The notes under the pieces are model-generated. The model was not told where the DNA came from, did no database searches, and worked only from the letters and a program-made list of their open reading frames with translations. This document shows, piece by piece, positions 20,340 to 31,161 of a stretch of DNA of 64,000 nt. Every line of letters begins with the position of its first letter. Positions within the stretch are counted from its first letter, which is position 1. This DNA is from Lewinellaceae bacterium (lineage in GTDB: Bacteria; Bacteroidota; Bacteroidia; Chitinophagales; Saprospiraceae). Where the stretch lies: the NCBI GenBank assembly GCA_016716135.1, contig JADJWX010000016.1:1-64000 (forward strand), given 5' to 3'. The translations under genes and the position numbers were made by a program.

Positions 20340-21830
20340 TTATTTCCCTTTTCGGATAGAGGCGATTACCTCCTTGAATACCTGGGCATACGATTTCGGG
20401 CCTCTGTATCCTTCCCAGCGCTCCGCCGTTTTCTGATGCAGCCACTTGATGTATTCCCGGCTGTATGCCTTTTCCTGGCGGATGCACTTGCCGGCGAACA
20501 CCTGGTAAAGCCGCTTTTGTTTTTCGGTCGAACAGGTCCCGTTGCGGTAGCACTCGACGTACAGGGCCTTGCTCACCCGTTTGCAGGACTGCCCGAATGG
20601 GTGACGGTAGAACTCTTTCATAGCATCTGTACCGAGCAGTACCGAATAGTTGGCGCGTTGCGGTTTGCCCGCTTGAGTAAGCCTGCCAGTTTCCGGACAA
20701 AGCGTAAAATACCGGATATCCGAAAACAAGTCCAGCCAATCGTAAACCCGGATTTTGAGCAGGATTTTGTTTTCAGCCTTCAGGTAATACACCCCTACAA
20801 TTTTGTCCTTCGATTCGCCGTCGTGCCAACGCAGGCGCATGCCTTCCAGGAAGGTCATCAAGGCGGGTGACTTGGCTTTTTCCTGCGTGAACGCGCATTT
20901 TGCCGCAGGCTTTTTGGCTTTTACAGCGCGGTATTTTGCCGTGTCGTCTTTGGGCTGGGGCTTAGCCGCAGTTTCGGGCTTTTCATCCTCGTTGAGGTCA
21001 AAAACTACCGTGCCATCCTTTTGATTCTCGACTTTCGCATCGCCCTCAACCTCAAAATGTTGATCCACATGCTCACCCTTGATCACCGTGACCGGAGTGC
21101 CGTCAGGGTGTGCCAATATTTTGTCACCTTTCGCTGGATCGGCAACTGTCGGCGCTTCGATTTCGACCTTTTCAGTTGGCGTTACCAATACTACCTCGTT
21201 TTCATCGCAATCCGCCCGGCCGGCCACCTGAGCTTTTTTGATAAGTTTTTTTGGCAAGCGCTTCTTGTACTCAATGACCGGTACTGCGGCGGTATCTGTT
21301 TTTGTAACAGCCGATGGCTGAACCATGAGCGCCCGTTTTTTGCCTGTTTTGGGGTCGACAAACCGCACCAGGTGTCCGCCGCCATTTCGGGCTTTCAGGC
21401 TGCCAATTACCCCGGTCACGGTTTTTCCTTTGATTTCTACTTCTACCGTATCGCCGACCTGGAGCAATTGGCCGTTTTTGTCGAGGCCGTATTGCACCTT
21501 TCCATCGGGGTGGGCGCCAACAAGGTATTCCTTTCCTGAAATGGTTACGGTTTCAGCATACGGCGCTGCCTGCTTTTTCGCGCGCTTTTCGCGGGGCTTT
21601 GGGCCGCGTTTTGGTGTTTCGGCGGCTGAAGGTTCCTGGGCAGTTTCAGCGGATGCGAGTTCGCCTTTCGCCAGGTCGTACAGATCACTGTCGTTTTCGG
21701 CAAATACCTCGTACAGGTCCGCATCGAAATTGTCGCTGTCTGCTTTGAGGGTTTGTATTTCGTCGCGCAAAGGTTTTGGCAGTTTCGCAATTTGCGCGTC
21801 TGTTAATGCTGCTACTTTGTACATAATCAA
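20340..21830 (-). CDS. Unknown 496-residue modular basic protein
   Basis: Not recognised. Residues ~1-50 (VAALTDAQIAKLPKPLRDEI) share a motif with the N-terminus of the next gene. Then follow Ala/Lys/Pro-rich linkers and a small beta-rich region (LLQVGDTVEVEIKGKTVTGV) resembling a KOW/SH3-like barrel. The C-terminal ~190-residue domain is rich in Tyr, Trp and Cys (GQSCKRVSKALYVECYRNG). No signal peptide or membrane helix is seen. It overlaps the gene at 21827 by 4 nt, so the two are probably co-translated; a DNA-associated role is possible but unsupported. Confidence 0.45.
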   Translation of the reverse strand: MIMYKVAALTDAQIAKLPKPLRDEIQTLKADSDNFDADLYEVFAENDSDLYDLAKGELASAETAQEPSAAETPKRGPKPREKRAKKQAAPYAETVTISGKEYLVGAHPDGKVQYGLDKNGQLLQVGDTVEVEIKGKTVTGVIGSLKARNGGGHLVRFVDPKTGKKRALMVQPSAVTKTDTAAVPVIEYKKRLPKKLIKKAQVAGRADCDENEVVLVTPTEKVEIEAPTVADPAKGDKILAHPDGTPVTVIKGEHVDQHFEVEGDAKVENQKDGTVVFDLNEDEKPETAAKPQPKDDTAKYRAVKAKKPAAKCAFTQEKAKSPALMTFLEGMRLRWHDGESKDKIVGVYYLKAENKILLKIRVYDWLDLFSDIRYFTLCPETGRLTQAGKPQRANYSVLLGTDAMKEFYRHPFGQSCKRVSKALYVECYRNGTCSTEKQKRLYQVFAGKCIRQEKAYSREYIKWLHQKTAERWEGYRGPKSYAQVFKEVIASIRKGK

Positions 21831-22756
21831 GCTGCTTTTTGAGATTTAAGTTTGAGGATTCGGATTCGGGCTGCCTGGGCTTTGGCTTGAGCTAAACGCA
21901 GCCGCTTCGACTTGGCCTGGTCAAAGCCCACGCCGATCAAGTCTTCGGTCGTGATTTTCTTTTCCTTTTTAGCCGGCGCCGGGAAAAATTCTGGATCCGC
22001 TTTGTGCAGGGCTTCACCAAGCGAAACCGGTTTCCAGTAGAAATCCAGTTCAACCCGGTTGCTTTCGGTCAGGTCTCTCCGGCCTATGGACCCGGATTCA
22101 GACATTTGGCTGTCTCCGTTCAAAATCACATACCCGTAAAACAAATCGTCGCTACCGGAATACTCCAGTATAAACCAGTCGCTCTGGCCGTAGAAGTAGT
22201 GAGCATACACGGTTTGCTCCATCAATTCTTTTTTCGCCTGCGAACGGAGTTTGGGGATGCCGGCCAGCATTTTTTCCACCTCCTCAAAAATGGCTTCCCG
22301 TTCCTCGCCAAAAGACTTAACCGCCTGTTGCTGATGCACGGGCATGAATTTTTTGGCCAGCGGATAATTGGATATTGAAAACACTTTAGGCTTGGACGGC
22401 TTTTCGCCGGTAGCCGCTTTTGGACTTGGCGCCGGCGCCTGATCGGGCGCTTTTTTCTCTTTTGGTAAAGCGACTGCAACCGGCTTCATTTGCACAGGTT
22501 CAGGTTTGGGCGCAGTTTTAAACGTACCGTCGAAGAAACCTTTGCGGGCCAACAGGGTGTACATGGACGCATCGAGTTTTTCAGCAGCCGCATGCTTAAC
22601 TGTAAAGTCCGCAGAGGCATTTTTTACAAGGTAAAATGCCGTGAGCAGCTTTAGCGGCTCACCGGTCTTTTCGATAATCTGCTCCTGCTTTGCGATCGGC
22701 ACCTCGTCCAGACGGGCTATCTGGGGCGGTGTCAGGCTTTTTAGTTGATATTGCAT
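21827..22756 (-). CDS. DUF2958-like domain protein
   Basis: 309 residues. The N-terminal helical segment SLTPPQIARLDEVPIAKQEQ resembles that of the neighbouring 496-residue protein. A Pro/Lys linker follows, then DWFILEYSGSDDLFYGYV and ELDFYWKPVSLGEAL, matching the pattern of DUF2958, a small domain found in plasmid and phage proteins. The C-terminus is a basic helix. It sits between the helicase and the 496-residue gene with 2-4 nt gaps or overlaps, so all three are probably one transcript. The function is unknown. Confidence 0.5.
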   Translation of the reverse strand: MQYQLKSLTPPQIARLDEVPIAKQEQIIEKTGEPLKLLTAFYLVKNASADFTVKHAAAEKLDASMYTLLARKGFFDGTFKTAPKPEPVQMKPVAVALPKEKKAPDQAPAPSPKAATGEKPSKPKVFSISNYPLAKKFMPVHQQQAVKSFGEEREAIFEEVEKMLAGIPKLRSQAKKELMEQTVYAHYFYGQSDWFILEYSGSDDLFYGYVILNGDSQMSESGSIGRRDLTESNRVELDFYWKPVSLGEALHKADPEFFPAPAKKEKKITTEDLIGVGFDQAKSKRLRLAQAKAQAARIRILKLKSQKAA

Positions 22757-22758
22757 GG

Positions 22759-25700
22759 TTATTCGGTCGTTTCAAGTTCAAGTTGATTGAGAATAGTGAG
22801 CATCTGCTCTGTTTCGGATGGCTCGGCGTCGGGAATAGGCGCGCTCAAATCCATAAAGCCGTTGAACTGCTGCGCCTGGCCCAAATAGGTCATGTTGTAT
22901 TTGGTGGCCAGCACTTCGAGAAATGCCGGCAGGTTGTCCAGGTGGATAGTTCCGGCCAGCAGGTTCGGCGGATAACTGGTAAAGGCCTTGGGCAAACCAC
23001 GATGGCGATCATAACTGTCCTGGAACAACAATTCCACCAGTTCGGGGTCGCCGTAATAAGGTTTGAAAGCCGTGGTTCGCGGCATGGTTACCCGGAACAT
23101 ATCGTCCCGTGTCCGCACAAATGCAATGGCATTATTGACGGCGGTTCCTTCAACGTAGCGGTAATCGTTGTATCCGGGACGGGTCAGCATCAGCTCGTCA
23201 GCCAATCGCCTGACGGACAGCCTGGTTTTCGGCTCGGTATTGATTTCCCGGCCCCTGTTGTCAACCTCTTTTTGTACCTGAATGCCGGAACGAATAGCGC
23301 CGGTGTTCGTGCTGTACTTGATCAGTTTGCCGCCCGCGCCTTTCAGGTACACGTTTTTTGCGCTCAGGAGCATGTTTCCCGTGGCGATAAATACTTTTTC
23401 CTTTTGATTTGCCGAACTGTCGTGGCGGTTCCAGTTGTAAATCACGTCGTCGATCCAGGTCTTTTGGTTGTGGGTAGTCATGCCCATCGCCGCAAATACC
23501 TCCTGGCTGTTGAATTTGAATGTCCAGCTGCGCTCCGGGCCGTAGATCGCCGCTAGGATGCGCACATTGGCCGGATTGTAGCGCGTAGGATCGTCCACTG
23601 GTTTGAGGAAATACAGGTTTGTGACAACGCCGACCAGTTCACGCGCCGCGCCTGCCTGGTTTATGCTGAATTGAAATGGCCGGCCAATGGTGAAAAAGTC
23701 GATGATGCGCAGGCCGTTATTGGTTTCCGCTTTGAATTTGGCTTCTTCGGCTGCAATTTTCTCGCGCAGCTCTTCCAACATCGTCTTGGCCTTTTCCAAA
23801 CCCTTTTCGAGTTTTTCCGGGTTCTCTGCATTGCCCGAATCCTTCAACCCTTGCAGTTCTGAAATTTCGCTCAACAGTTTTTGAAGTTTGGTTTCCCGCT
23901 CGGCTGCTTTTGCATCCCAAACCTGGGCACGGCCCCGTTCGTATTCGCCTCGGAATATTTCCTGAAACTCTTCCGGCGTCAGCCCCTGAAGCGTTTTTTG
24001 GATTGCCGCTTCCACTTCGCTCCATTTCATCGGGCGTTTGAGTACGCGGGCGGAAACCTGCTCCAGCACTGCCGGCTGGCCAAACGGCGTAGGGCGTCCG
24101 CTGCCTTCTTCCAAAAGGAACTGTTCCTGCGTTTCGGCTTCCAGGGGTAAGTATTCCACCTCCAGGTCGTATTCGCCGCGCTGTTTCAAATCCTCGACGT
24201 ACTCATTGTAGCGGGCCAATACTTCGGAGTATGCGCGCTCCTGTTCCTCCACGGTGAGCAGGGCGATGCGCCGGCTGAACGTTTCTGCCAGGTCGGATTT
24301 TGCATAGGTTGTATTGGCGTTGGATTCATCTTCGTCCTCCGCCAGTCGAAGCGCCGCGGCAATTGCCCGGTTTTCACTCAGGAAACCTTTTACCACCCGG
24401 TCCCCGTATTTATTGAAAAAGTCGGGCGATTCCAGTTGGGCATCGCTGGATTTCTGGCTGCCCGTGGTGTTCGCGTCCAAGCTTTTCAGTTTGCGTTTGA
24501 GCACCATCAGGATGCGTTTTTCCGCAGGGATAGACGAAGAAACGTACAAGTATTCGGGCAAATTCACCTGGCCGGTTCGATTAATGCGTCCGCGTTTTTG
24601 CACCTCGGTGTTGATGTCCAATTCCGGTTGGTGGATGATCATGGCACGTCGGCGCTGATCGCGAAATTTGGCGCTGGCATGCGCAGATACGCCGGTGCTG
24701 GCACTTTGGTTGATGAGCAGCACGTCGGCATCGCCGGAGTTGAAGTCGGCAAAGAATTGCTTGACGTTTGCTTTGAAATTGCGATAAACCAGGGCGCCGC
24801 CTTCCTCCTTGATCTGAAACGAGCGGCCCGTGCATTCCCGCACCCGGTAAAATTCGCGTTCGCCGCCTCCAACGCCGGCCGGCTTTCGGATTTTTTCAAT
24901 CGTATTGATCAAGGTGTCGATTGGCGAAAGGCTGATGCCCGCCGAAACCTCGCGTATTTTTTCCCGGATATTCTCCAGCATCGAGGCGCCGATGGGGTCG
25001 AGGTCCTGGGGCGTCAGGATATGCTGACTGTGTTCGCCGTCAGGAGAAATCACGGTGTATTTCAGGGCATTTTCCAGCGAACGGTTGAGTACCATCGTAA
25101 AATCGAGGTTTTCCACTTCGTCGCCGTTGGTGTAGCCAAAATCGTCCATGAACGAGGCCATCGTATTGGCAAAGGCTATCACCACTTTTTTGTTTTCATT
25201 CAACAATCGGATAGCCTCCCGTGCTACCTGCTCGGCCTTGATGCTGAAAAGCAGCTGCCGGATTACATTATGAGTTTTGTTGAAAAACGGGGAGTTTGAA
25301 ACGCCGCCCTTCTCGGTTCCTTTGCGCTTTTCAGCCTTTTCGCCGCCGCTGGACATGGCTTTACTGATCGCATCCAAAAACGGCTCAATCGCGGTTTCTT
25401 CAAACTCTATGATGTCATTTACAAGGCCAATAACGGTGTTGTAAACCTCCCGGTGCCGTTCATAGTCGTCTTCCAGGTAATTGTATTCCACCTGGATGCC
25501 TTCAAAACTGCGTTGCCGGCGCAACATCTGACCGGAAGCGACCAATTCACCGGCGACGATCTCCTGCAGCGCTACGCCGCCGCGGGCAAAGACCTCCTCC
25601 AGTTCGCTGGGTTTGATATTGGCGTGACTGATCGCTGTCTTTTTGGCATACACGGGCATATTGTCGGGCCGTTTGGCAAAGGTGGCAGACAGGTAGCAGC

Positions 25701-26552
25701 AACCTTTTGCACGCGACAACAGCCGTTCCCGAATGAAATAACCGGTCGTGCTTTCCCCGCCCGAAGCATTGTGCGCTTCGTCGAGGATTACCACGGCATT
25801 ATTTGCGAGCGCGGCGATGTATTCCGTTTTGAAATTGGAAGCCGAGGGCTGGGACGTGACTTTTTTCTTTTCCATCTTGACCTGGCTTTCCCAGTCGGAA
25901 GATAGCTGGGAATAGGTCAGCATGGCGAAGTCGTAGCCGGGCGGGAGGGCGTCTTTTCCCGAAACCAAATCGCGCAGTTCTCCCATGCTTTTGGGCAGGT
26001 AGTTTCGGTCGCCCCGCCATTCGTGTACTTTCACGATGGTGTCGCTGTCTAAGGAAATTTGCAATGTGGCATTGCTGTCGCTGTTGATGATGAGGGGCAC
26101 CAGGTCAACACTGCCGATGTCGTACAAGTCCCGGTAGATGTCGGAAAACAGGGTAGCTTTTTCGGTAATGAAAATAGTCGGGTAGCCGTTTTTGGCGCCG
26201 TAGCGTATTACAGCTGCCGCGATACGCCCTTTGCCGATGCCGGTTTGATCGCCGATGATCATGCCGTCGCCGCGCTCGATGTTCCAGATGGCCAGCGCAA
26301 TGGCGTCTATTTGTTCGGCGGAGAAAACTCGAATACGTTGGATTTTAACGGGTATTGGAGTTTACGGGCTACATATAAATCTGGGCTGCCAATTTCCTGC
26401 CGCAGGCGCAGGAGTGCCTGACGTGTTTGATAGGCCATACTTCCGGGCAGGGAAACTTCCAGTGTGGTTGCGCGTGAAATCGGCCGGTAACCGACCAGGC
26501 CTGCGGCGAGGTCAACGGTTTGAACTTCGGGGTCGTTTTGTTGGGTGTTCAT
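22759..26552 (-). CDS. Strawberry-notch-type SF2 helicase/ATPase (frameshifted near N-terminus)
   Basis: About 1264 residues. Motif I is GDQTGIGKGR, motif II is DEAH in VVILDEAHNASGG, and motif III is LSATF. The C-terminal helicase lobe has NQSASTGVSAHAS and the arginine-rich EVQKRGRINRTGQVN, hallmarks of the Strawberry-notch family seen in phages and plasmids. The N-terminus is in another frame: the start at 26552 (MNTQQND) runs to KSNVFEFS, then a surplus T in a T4 run near 26310 shifts it; the next frame gives AEQIDAIALAIWNIERGDG before the Walker motif. Phage P1 DarB carries this helicase fused to a methyltransferase; here the methyltransferase is encoded separately at 27034-29378. Confidence 0.85.
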
Positions 26553-26578
26553 GTGTAATAGGATGTGCGTTTTGGGAA

Positions 26579-27037
26579 TTAAACCATGTCGAGTGTTTCG
26601 CTCAGCCGTTCCAGCCATTCTTCGAGGGTTATGCAATCAAATTCCTCGTCTCCAAAAGGCAGCCCTTCGGTTTCCGGGAGGGTTTCAATGCCTTCTTTCA
26701 TGCTGCGGGCATAGTGCTCCCGCATTTCATCTTCGGTTACACTTTGCCAGGCGTCCCGCAGGCTGCCGGCGATGCGCGACCAAGCATCCGAAGTTGCAAT
26801 GCCGGAATCGAATAGCTGGGCCGGAGACAGGCCGGATTCCGGCGCTGTCCCCAGGTAGTCGTTGATCACGGTTTCTACGTTTATGCCGCGATCCCTGGCG
26901 TCCTGGATAAGGTTGGAAATGCAGCAGGAAATGGCGAATAAATGATCCTCGTAGGACAGGATTTCCCGATCATAGCAGGCGACACAAACGCATTTGAGGT
27001 TGTAGTCGCGGTGAATTTTGGAGTGCTGAAATATCAT
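26579..27037 (-). CDS. Unknown acidic 152-residue protein
   Basis: Not recognised. It is helical, with a Cys-rich first third (CVCVACYDRE, ISCCISNLI) and a strongly acidic second half ending EEWLERLSETLDMV. It overlaps the upstream methyltransferase gene by 4 nt and lies 27 nt before the helicase gene, so it is probably a small partner of that pair. Confidence 0.5.
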   Translation of the reverse strand: MIFQHSKIHRDYNLKCVCVACYDREILSYEDHLFAISCCISNLIQDARDRGINVETVINDYLGTAPESGLSPAQLFDSGIATSDAWSRIAGSLRDAWQSVTEDEMREHYARSMKEGIETLPETEGLPFGDEEFDCITLEEWLERLSETLDMV

Positions 27038-29378
27038 GCGAGTTCAATTTTTACTTTTTCGTGTTCGCGGTTGATTTTTTGGGTGAGCGTTTCTTCTCGT
27101 TCATCCGCTTTGCGCCTGAAGAAATCTACAGCGCGGTACAGCTCTCCGAACGAATCAATCGGCGAAATACCCAAGCCGGGGTTGCCGGCCATCGGCGCGC
27201 TGCCGAAGGGTTCCGCTTTCCGCCCGGCGATCAGAATGAGCCGCAAGGGGAAGTCGGTGCCTTGTTTGTGGTAGAGTTTTGCCGCGTTGACGTTCAGCAT
27301 CGCCAAAACCCGGTAGTGCCGGTACAGCCAATTAAAAAATGGCCGGTGGCTCGCAATTTGTCCGTCGCGGGTAAGTTGGGTGTGCCCGCCGATAATCAGC
27401 GCGGCGCGGCCACCGTCTTTCATACAATCGAGCGCGTGGGCAACCATCACATGGTCGATGGCCTTGAAGGGCAGCCCAAATTCGCGGTTCTCATCCGGCA
27501 GCCGGCCAAACGGCGGGTTGGTCAAAACCACGTCGAATGCCCGGTGAAAATTGCCTGGAAAGGGTTCGGAGGCATCGCGGTTGAGGACTTGCCGGAACGG
27601 TTGCTTGAGCAAGTTCCGGTAGCGCACCGGGTCCAGATCGTTGGCCACTACGATTTCTTCCGGGTAGTATATGGTCAGCAAGCCATTGCCGGCTGATGGT
27701 TCGAGCACACTGGTCACATTGCCAGCGTCAGTAAACCAACCGGCCAGCCACGCGATGGGCGCGCTGGTGCTGTATTGCTGAAAAACTTTTTTGTGACTGT
27801 CGACGCCGGTATAGGTGGGTTGCACAGTTTCGTAAAACACCGTTACGGCGTTAAATTTCCGCGCCGGAGGCCCGTCGAAGGCTGCCAGTTGCCGGTACCA
27901 TTTTGTCCAGGCGAGTTCAGTCAGTTCCCATAAGTATTTTTCATTTCCTGCCTCAATTCCCGCTTCCCTTGCAAGTTTGCGCAGATTGGTCACATTCAGT
28001 TTTTTGCCAGCTTCAAATGCTTCCATGACCTTCTGCTCGAAAACAGACTCCTGGTTTTCGGTGGCGTTCGGCGTATCCAAATCCGTGGATTCCCGTCCGA
28101 GATTTGAGCAGTATTGCTGCACAAGCCGCTTTTCCGATCCATCCAAAGACTCCAAAATGATTTTTTCAAAAGCCTCGCCCGGCGAAACCTTTTGCGCTTC
28201 TCCGAACAAGGATTCGCCCGCGTTTGCTTTCAGGGATTCATTATACCGGGCAATCGCCGATTTGAAAGTGCGCTGCCCGGTGTTCATCAGCCGGTTCAGG
28301 GCCAGCATTTCGCAGGAGTAGGATACGGTATCCAACAGGTTTTTCTGGGCGAGAAAATCCGCAAATGGCAACTTGGAAGCCTTCATTTTTTGCTGGAACA
28401 CCACCGCTTCGTTTATCGCTTCAACCAGGCCGGCGCCAGGCATTTGCAGCGCAATGTTGTCCATGAGAATAGGGAGCGCGTTTACGATGGCTTTGCGCAA
28501 ACTCACTACGCCATCCGTCTGGGCGGCCTGCAGCGCTTCGGGGCGCAAGACTATGGCTGCCAAGGTCATTTCCACGAAGTGTTTGCCGGCCTCCGTGAAG
28601 TACCCATCGTTGTAGTATTCCGGCACCTGCTGTCGGGTGAGCAGGTTGCAGGCGAGCAGCATGTCGAGCAGTTGTTTCTGCGCGTTGGTATCTGCGTAGA
28701 ACTCGCTCATGGTATCGTCGTCCTCGAACAACTTGGGTATTTGCTGGCCGCAATTGGCGTTTTCCCGCAAAATCTTCGAGAGTTTGACGGTTTTATCGAC
28801 GGGCCGTTCGGACTTGGTGCTGGCCTGGTTGTATTTAGCCAGGACTTCGGTGGTCAGCACAGGCGCCTCAAAGTCGATGCGAACGAGGAATGGGTGTTTA
28901 ATGTGCGGTAATTTGCTTGCCAGAGAAACCCGATCTTGATACTCGTCAGGGTCGATTCCAAAAGTCCCTAATTCTTCACCCAAAAAGCCCTTATATAATA
29001 GGTAAGCAGCCGGATACTTTGAGCGTGCCAATTTCGCCGACATGGTGCGGTTGTTCCCGTTTACCACGAAGCCATCTTCATTGATGATGGGCGTTCCTTC
29101 CGGCGTGCGGCTCAGTTGATCAACGAGCCGGGTTCCAGGTTGCGGGCGTATTCTTCTACCAGGGCTTGTGCATTGGGATCGCCGGAATAATTCCGGTCGT
29201 TTACATTTCTGCCATCCGAATTTGTCGGATAACCCGGCGTATCGGCAAAAGTCTGTTCGTCGTGGCTGGCCTTGATCCAATCCAGGTCCACAATGGCGAA
29301 TTGCCCGCGGTGTCGATCACCGTTGGGCAAATGAATTGTGGTTGGTTTGCCGAGTATGAAGGCCTTGAGCTTCATCAT
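27034..29378 (-). CDS. ddrB-ParB domain plus N6-adenine DNA methyltransferase (frameshifted)
   Basis: About 781 residues. The N-terminal part (29378 to about 29115) reads MMKLKAFILGKPTTIHLP and stops after EPGSLIN; one extra base would join it to LSRTPEGTPIINEDGFVVNG. That second stretch, ending GNNRTMSAKLA, is the signature of the ddrB-like ParB domain. The C-terminal third is a class I methyltransferase with LEPSAGNGLL (about 27681-27704) and the catalytic TNPPFG (about 27505-27523). It probably methylates adenine in element DNA. With the Strawberry-notch helicase downstream it resembles the antirestriction protein DarB split into two genes; that role is inferred. Confidence 0.8.
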
Positions 29379-29662
29379 TTCCAGGCGCTTTTTTCAAAGA
29401 TGGTTTCGGCCAACCACAGGGCAGTAAAGGATGGATCGGAATCTGCATTGCGCATTCGGTGGAATTTGGCAATGGCCAGCACCGTTTCCGGCTTCAATTT
29501 TTTGAGCCGGGCTTCGAGGTAGGCGGCAAAATCGTAGGGGTCCCAAATGTTTACCTTCCGGCGCAAGGCTTTTAAATTGCGGTATGCTGCCGGGACTGCA
29601 ACCTTGCGGGTTGCTTTTTTGGGGGATTTTGATTTGCTGTGGGCTTTCTTTTTTGCTTTCAT
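29375..29662 (-). CDS. Small basic protein of unknown function
   Basis: 95 residues. The first ~25 are almost entirely Lys, Ser, Ala and Arg (KAKKKAHSKSKSPKKATRK), like a histone-like tail, followed by a helical domain (PYDFAAYLEARLKKLKPET). It overlaps the methyltransferase gene by 4 nt. Nucleic-acid binding is plausible from composition only. Confidence 0.5.
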   Translation of the reverse strand: MKAKKKAHSKSKSPKKATRKVAVPAAYRNLKALRRKVNIWDPYDFAAYLEARLKKLKPETVLAIAKFHRMRNADSDPSFTALWLAETIFEKSAWK

Positions 29663-29665
29663 GGC

Positions 29666-29935
29666 TCAATTAACATTCTGTAAGGCTTGGGTTGCTGCAA
29701 TTTCGGTAGTTATCTGGGCAAATCGAATACCAACCATTTTGGGGGTCGGGCGGTAAAAAATACCATGTGGGAGGCTTTTGCTATAAAAAACACGGTTGCA
29801 AAACCGCCTTGCCGACTCCTCGGTTTCAAAGCAATAAACCTGGCAAACCCGGTTGTCTTTGTCGACTCTAGGAATGCAGGCGCTCAAATCGCCATCTTCG
29901 CAGGCGAGATCGAGCAACAATGACCAATGCTCCAT
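29666..29935 (-). CDS. Unknown 89-residue protein
   Basis: Not recognised. It has no membrane helix and begins MEHWSLLLDLACEDGD. The sequence ETEESARRFCNRVFYSK suggests a small alpha/beta fold. It is the first gene of the minus-strand run that ends at 18997; ATATTTGCAAC lies upstream and also occurs before the nuclease gene at 60262. Confidence 0.45.
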   Translation of the reverse strand: MEHWSLLLDLACEDGDLSACIPRVDKDNRVCQVYCFETEESARRFCNRVFYSKSLPHGIFYRPTPKMVGIRFAQITTEIAATQALQNVN

Positions 29936-30073
29936 ACTTGCATTATTTATGTTGCAAATATGGGCACTATTTTAAAATTTTACTGGAAAATGCGTTGAGT
30001 TTTTTTCTGGAAACGCACATATCTTTATGTGCATGTATTTCCCATCCATCAAACAAAAGTTTTATTTTTGAAT

Positions 30074-30817
30074 ATGAAAATAAATAGAAAGCCATATAGA
30101 AATGAAAATTGGTTTGCTTTTTCAGAAAGGGTAAAAACCAGGGACAAATACCAATGTCTAAAATGTGGCAGAACCGAAAGAGAATCAATCTTGCAAGTTC
30201 ACCACAAAATTTATAAGTTGGGTTTGCAAGCGTGGGAGTATGCTTTGAGCGATTGTATTACTTTATGCAAAGGATGCCATGCCGAAAAGCATAAAAAAGT
30301 AGAACCTCAAAAAGGTTGGACGCTGATTTCAGTTGATGATTTAGGCGGTTTGGACGGCACTTGCGAAAAAATAGGCTGTGGCAACGAAATCCGATATGAA
30401 CATGAAATATACCACCCCGATTGGGGATATAAAACGGTTGGAAGCACCTGCGTAGAATACTTAACACAAGAAGACAAATGGTTGAGCCAAGAGATAATAA
30501 AAATATACAAAAATATAAGCAAGTTCGTCCACGGTTCAATTTGGGAGATTGGATTTACCAAGAGTGACAAAGAATTTATCGGTACAAGATATAAGCACCA
30601 CCAAATTCGGATTTACGGGAATGACAAAAATTATTCGTTTCAGATTGCCGTAAAAGAAACTGGTGAAAAATGGTTTGATTGGAAAAAGCCAATTTTTACC
30701 AAAAATAAAACCCTAATTGAGGTGAAAGAAATGGCATATATCGTTTTGAAAGGAACGATTGCCAATAGAGAATCCGAAAAAAACATTTTGAGAAACATCT
30801 ACAAGCAGATGCAATAA
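30074..30817 (+). CDS. HNH endonuclease-like protein (AT-rich cargo gene)
   Basis: 247 residues from MKINRKPYRNENW. The HNH nuclease signature is complete: CLKCG, LQVHHKIYK and LCKGCHAEKH, with a zinc-binding CxxC on each side. The C-terminal ~150 residues are unfamiliar (WIEIGF-like strands, many Lys and Ile). It is one of few plus-strand genes in this part of the element and is visibly richer in A+T, which suggests separate acquisition. A longer start at 30029 is open but lacks family sequence. It could be a homing-type or defence nuclease. Confidence 0.75.
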   Translation: MKINRKPYRNENWFAFSERVKTRDKYQCLKCGRTERESILQVHHKIYKLGLQAWEYALSDCITLCKGCHAEKHKKVEPQKGWTLISVDDLGGLDGTCEKIGCGNEIRYEHEIYHPDWGYKTVGSTCVEYLTQEDKWLSQEIIKIYKNISKFVHGSIWEIGFTKSDKEFIGTRYKHHQIRIYGNDKNYSFQIAVKETGEKWFDWKKPIFTKNKTLIEVKEMAYIVLKGTIANRESEKNILRNIYKQMQ

Positions 30818-30834
30818 AATGTGGCTAACAATGC

Positions 30835-31103
30835 GAAAATTATATGGATGAAATAAACGCTTGCTGTGCTTCGTCGTAAAACGCTTTAACGTCGTCATCG
30901 GCGAAGGCGAGAAAGTCATTATACCCTTTCCGATGCCTTGCTTTTGCGTTATCAATATCTTCGATACTTACGTTTTACCCGCCGTATTGGTTACGAACGA
31001 TTGTAACCGGCTTTGCATTACCTTCTTTGACCCACTTCGTATCACGGCGCCACTTACCTATGTAAGTTCGTCCGTCACAATCAATTCTTGCTATCAGTTC
31101 CAT
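30835..31103 (-). pseudogene. Small unknown gene with an in-frame stop
   Basis: From MELIARIDCDGRTYIGKW the frame runs to RNQYGG and a TAA at 30972-30974. The same frame then continues open as NVSIEDIDNAKARHRKGYND to a stop at 30835. The second part looks coding (acidic and helical), so the TAA may be a point mutation of AAA. Alternatively only the first 43 codons are translated. The function is unknown. Confidence 0.4.
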
Positions 31104-31161
31104 GCTTTGAATTTTACCGGAGGTAAAGAATCCGCATAACGCCGCCCCCTGTACAGCCGTG

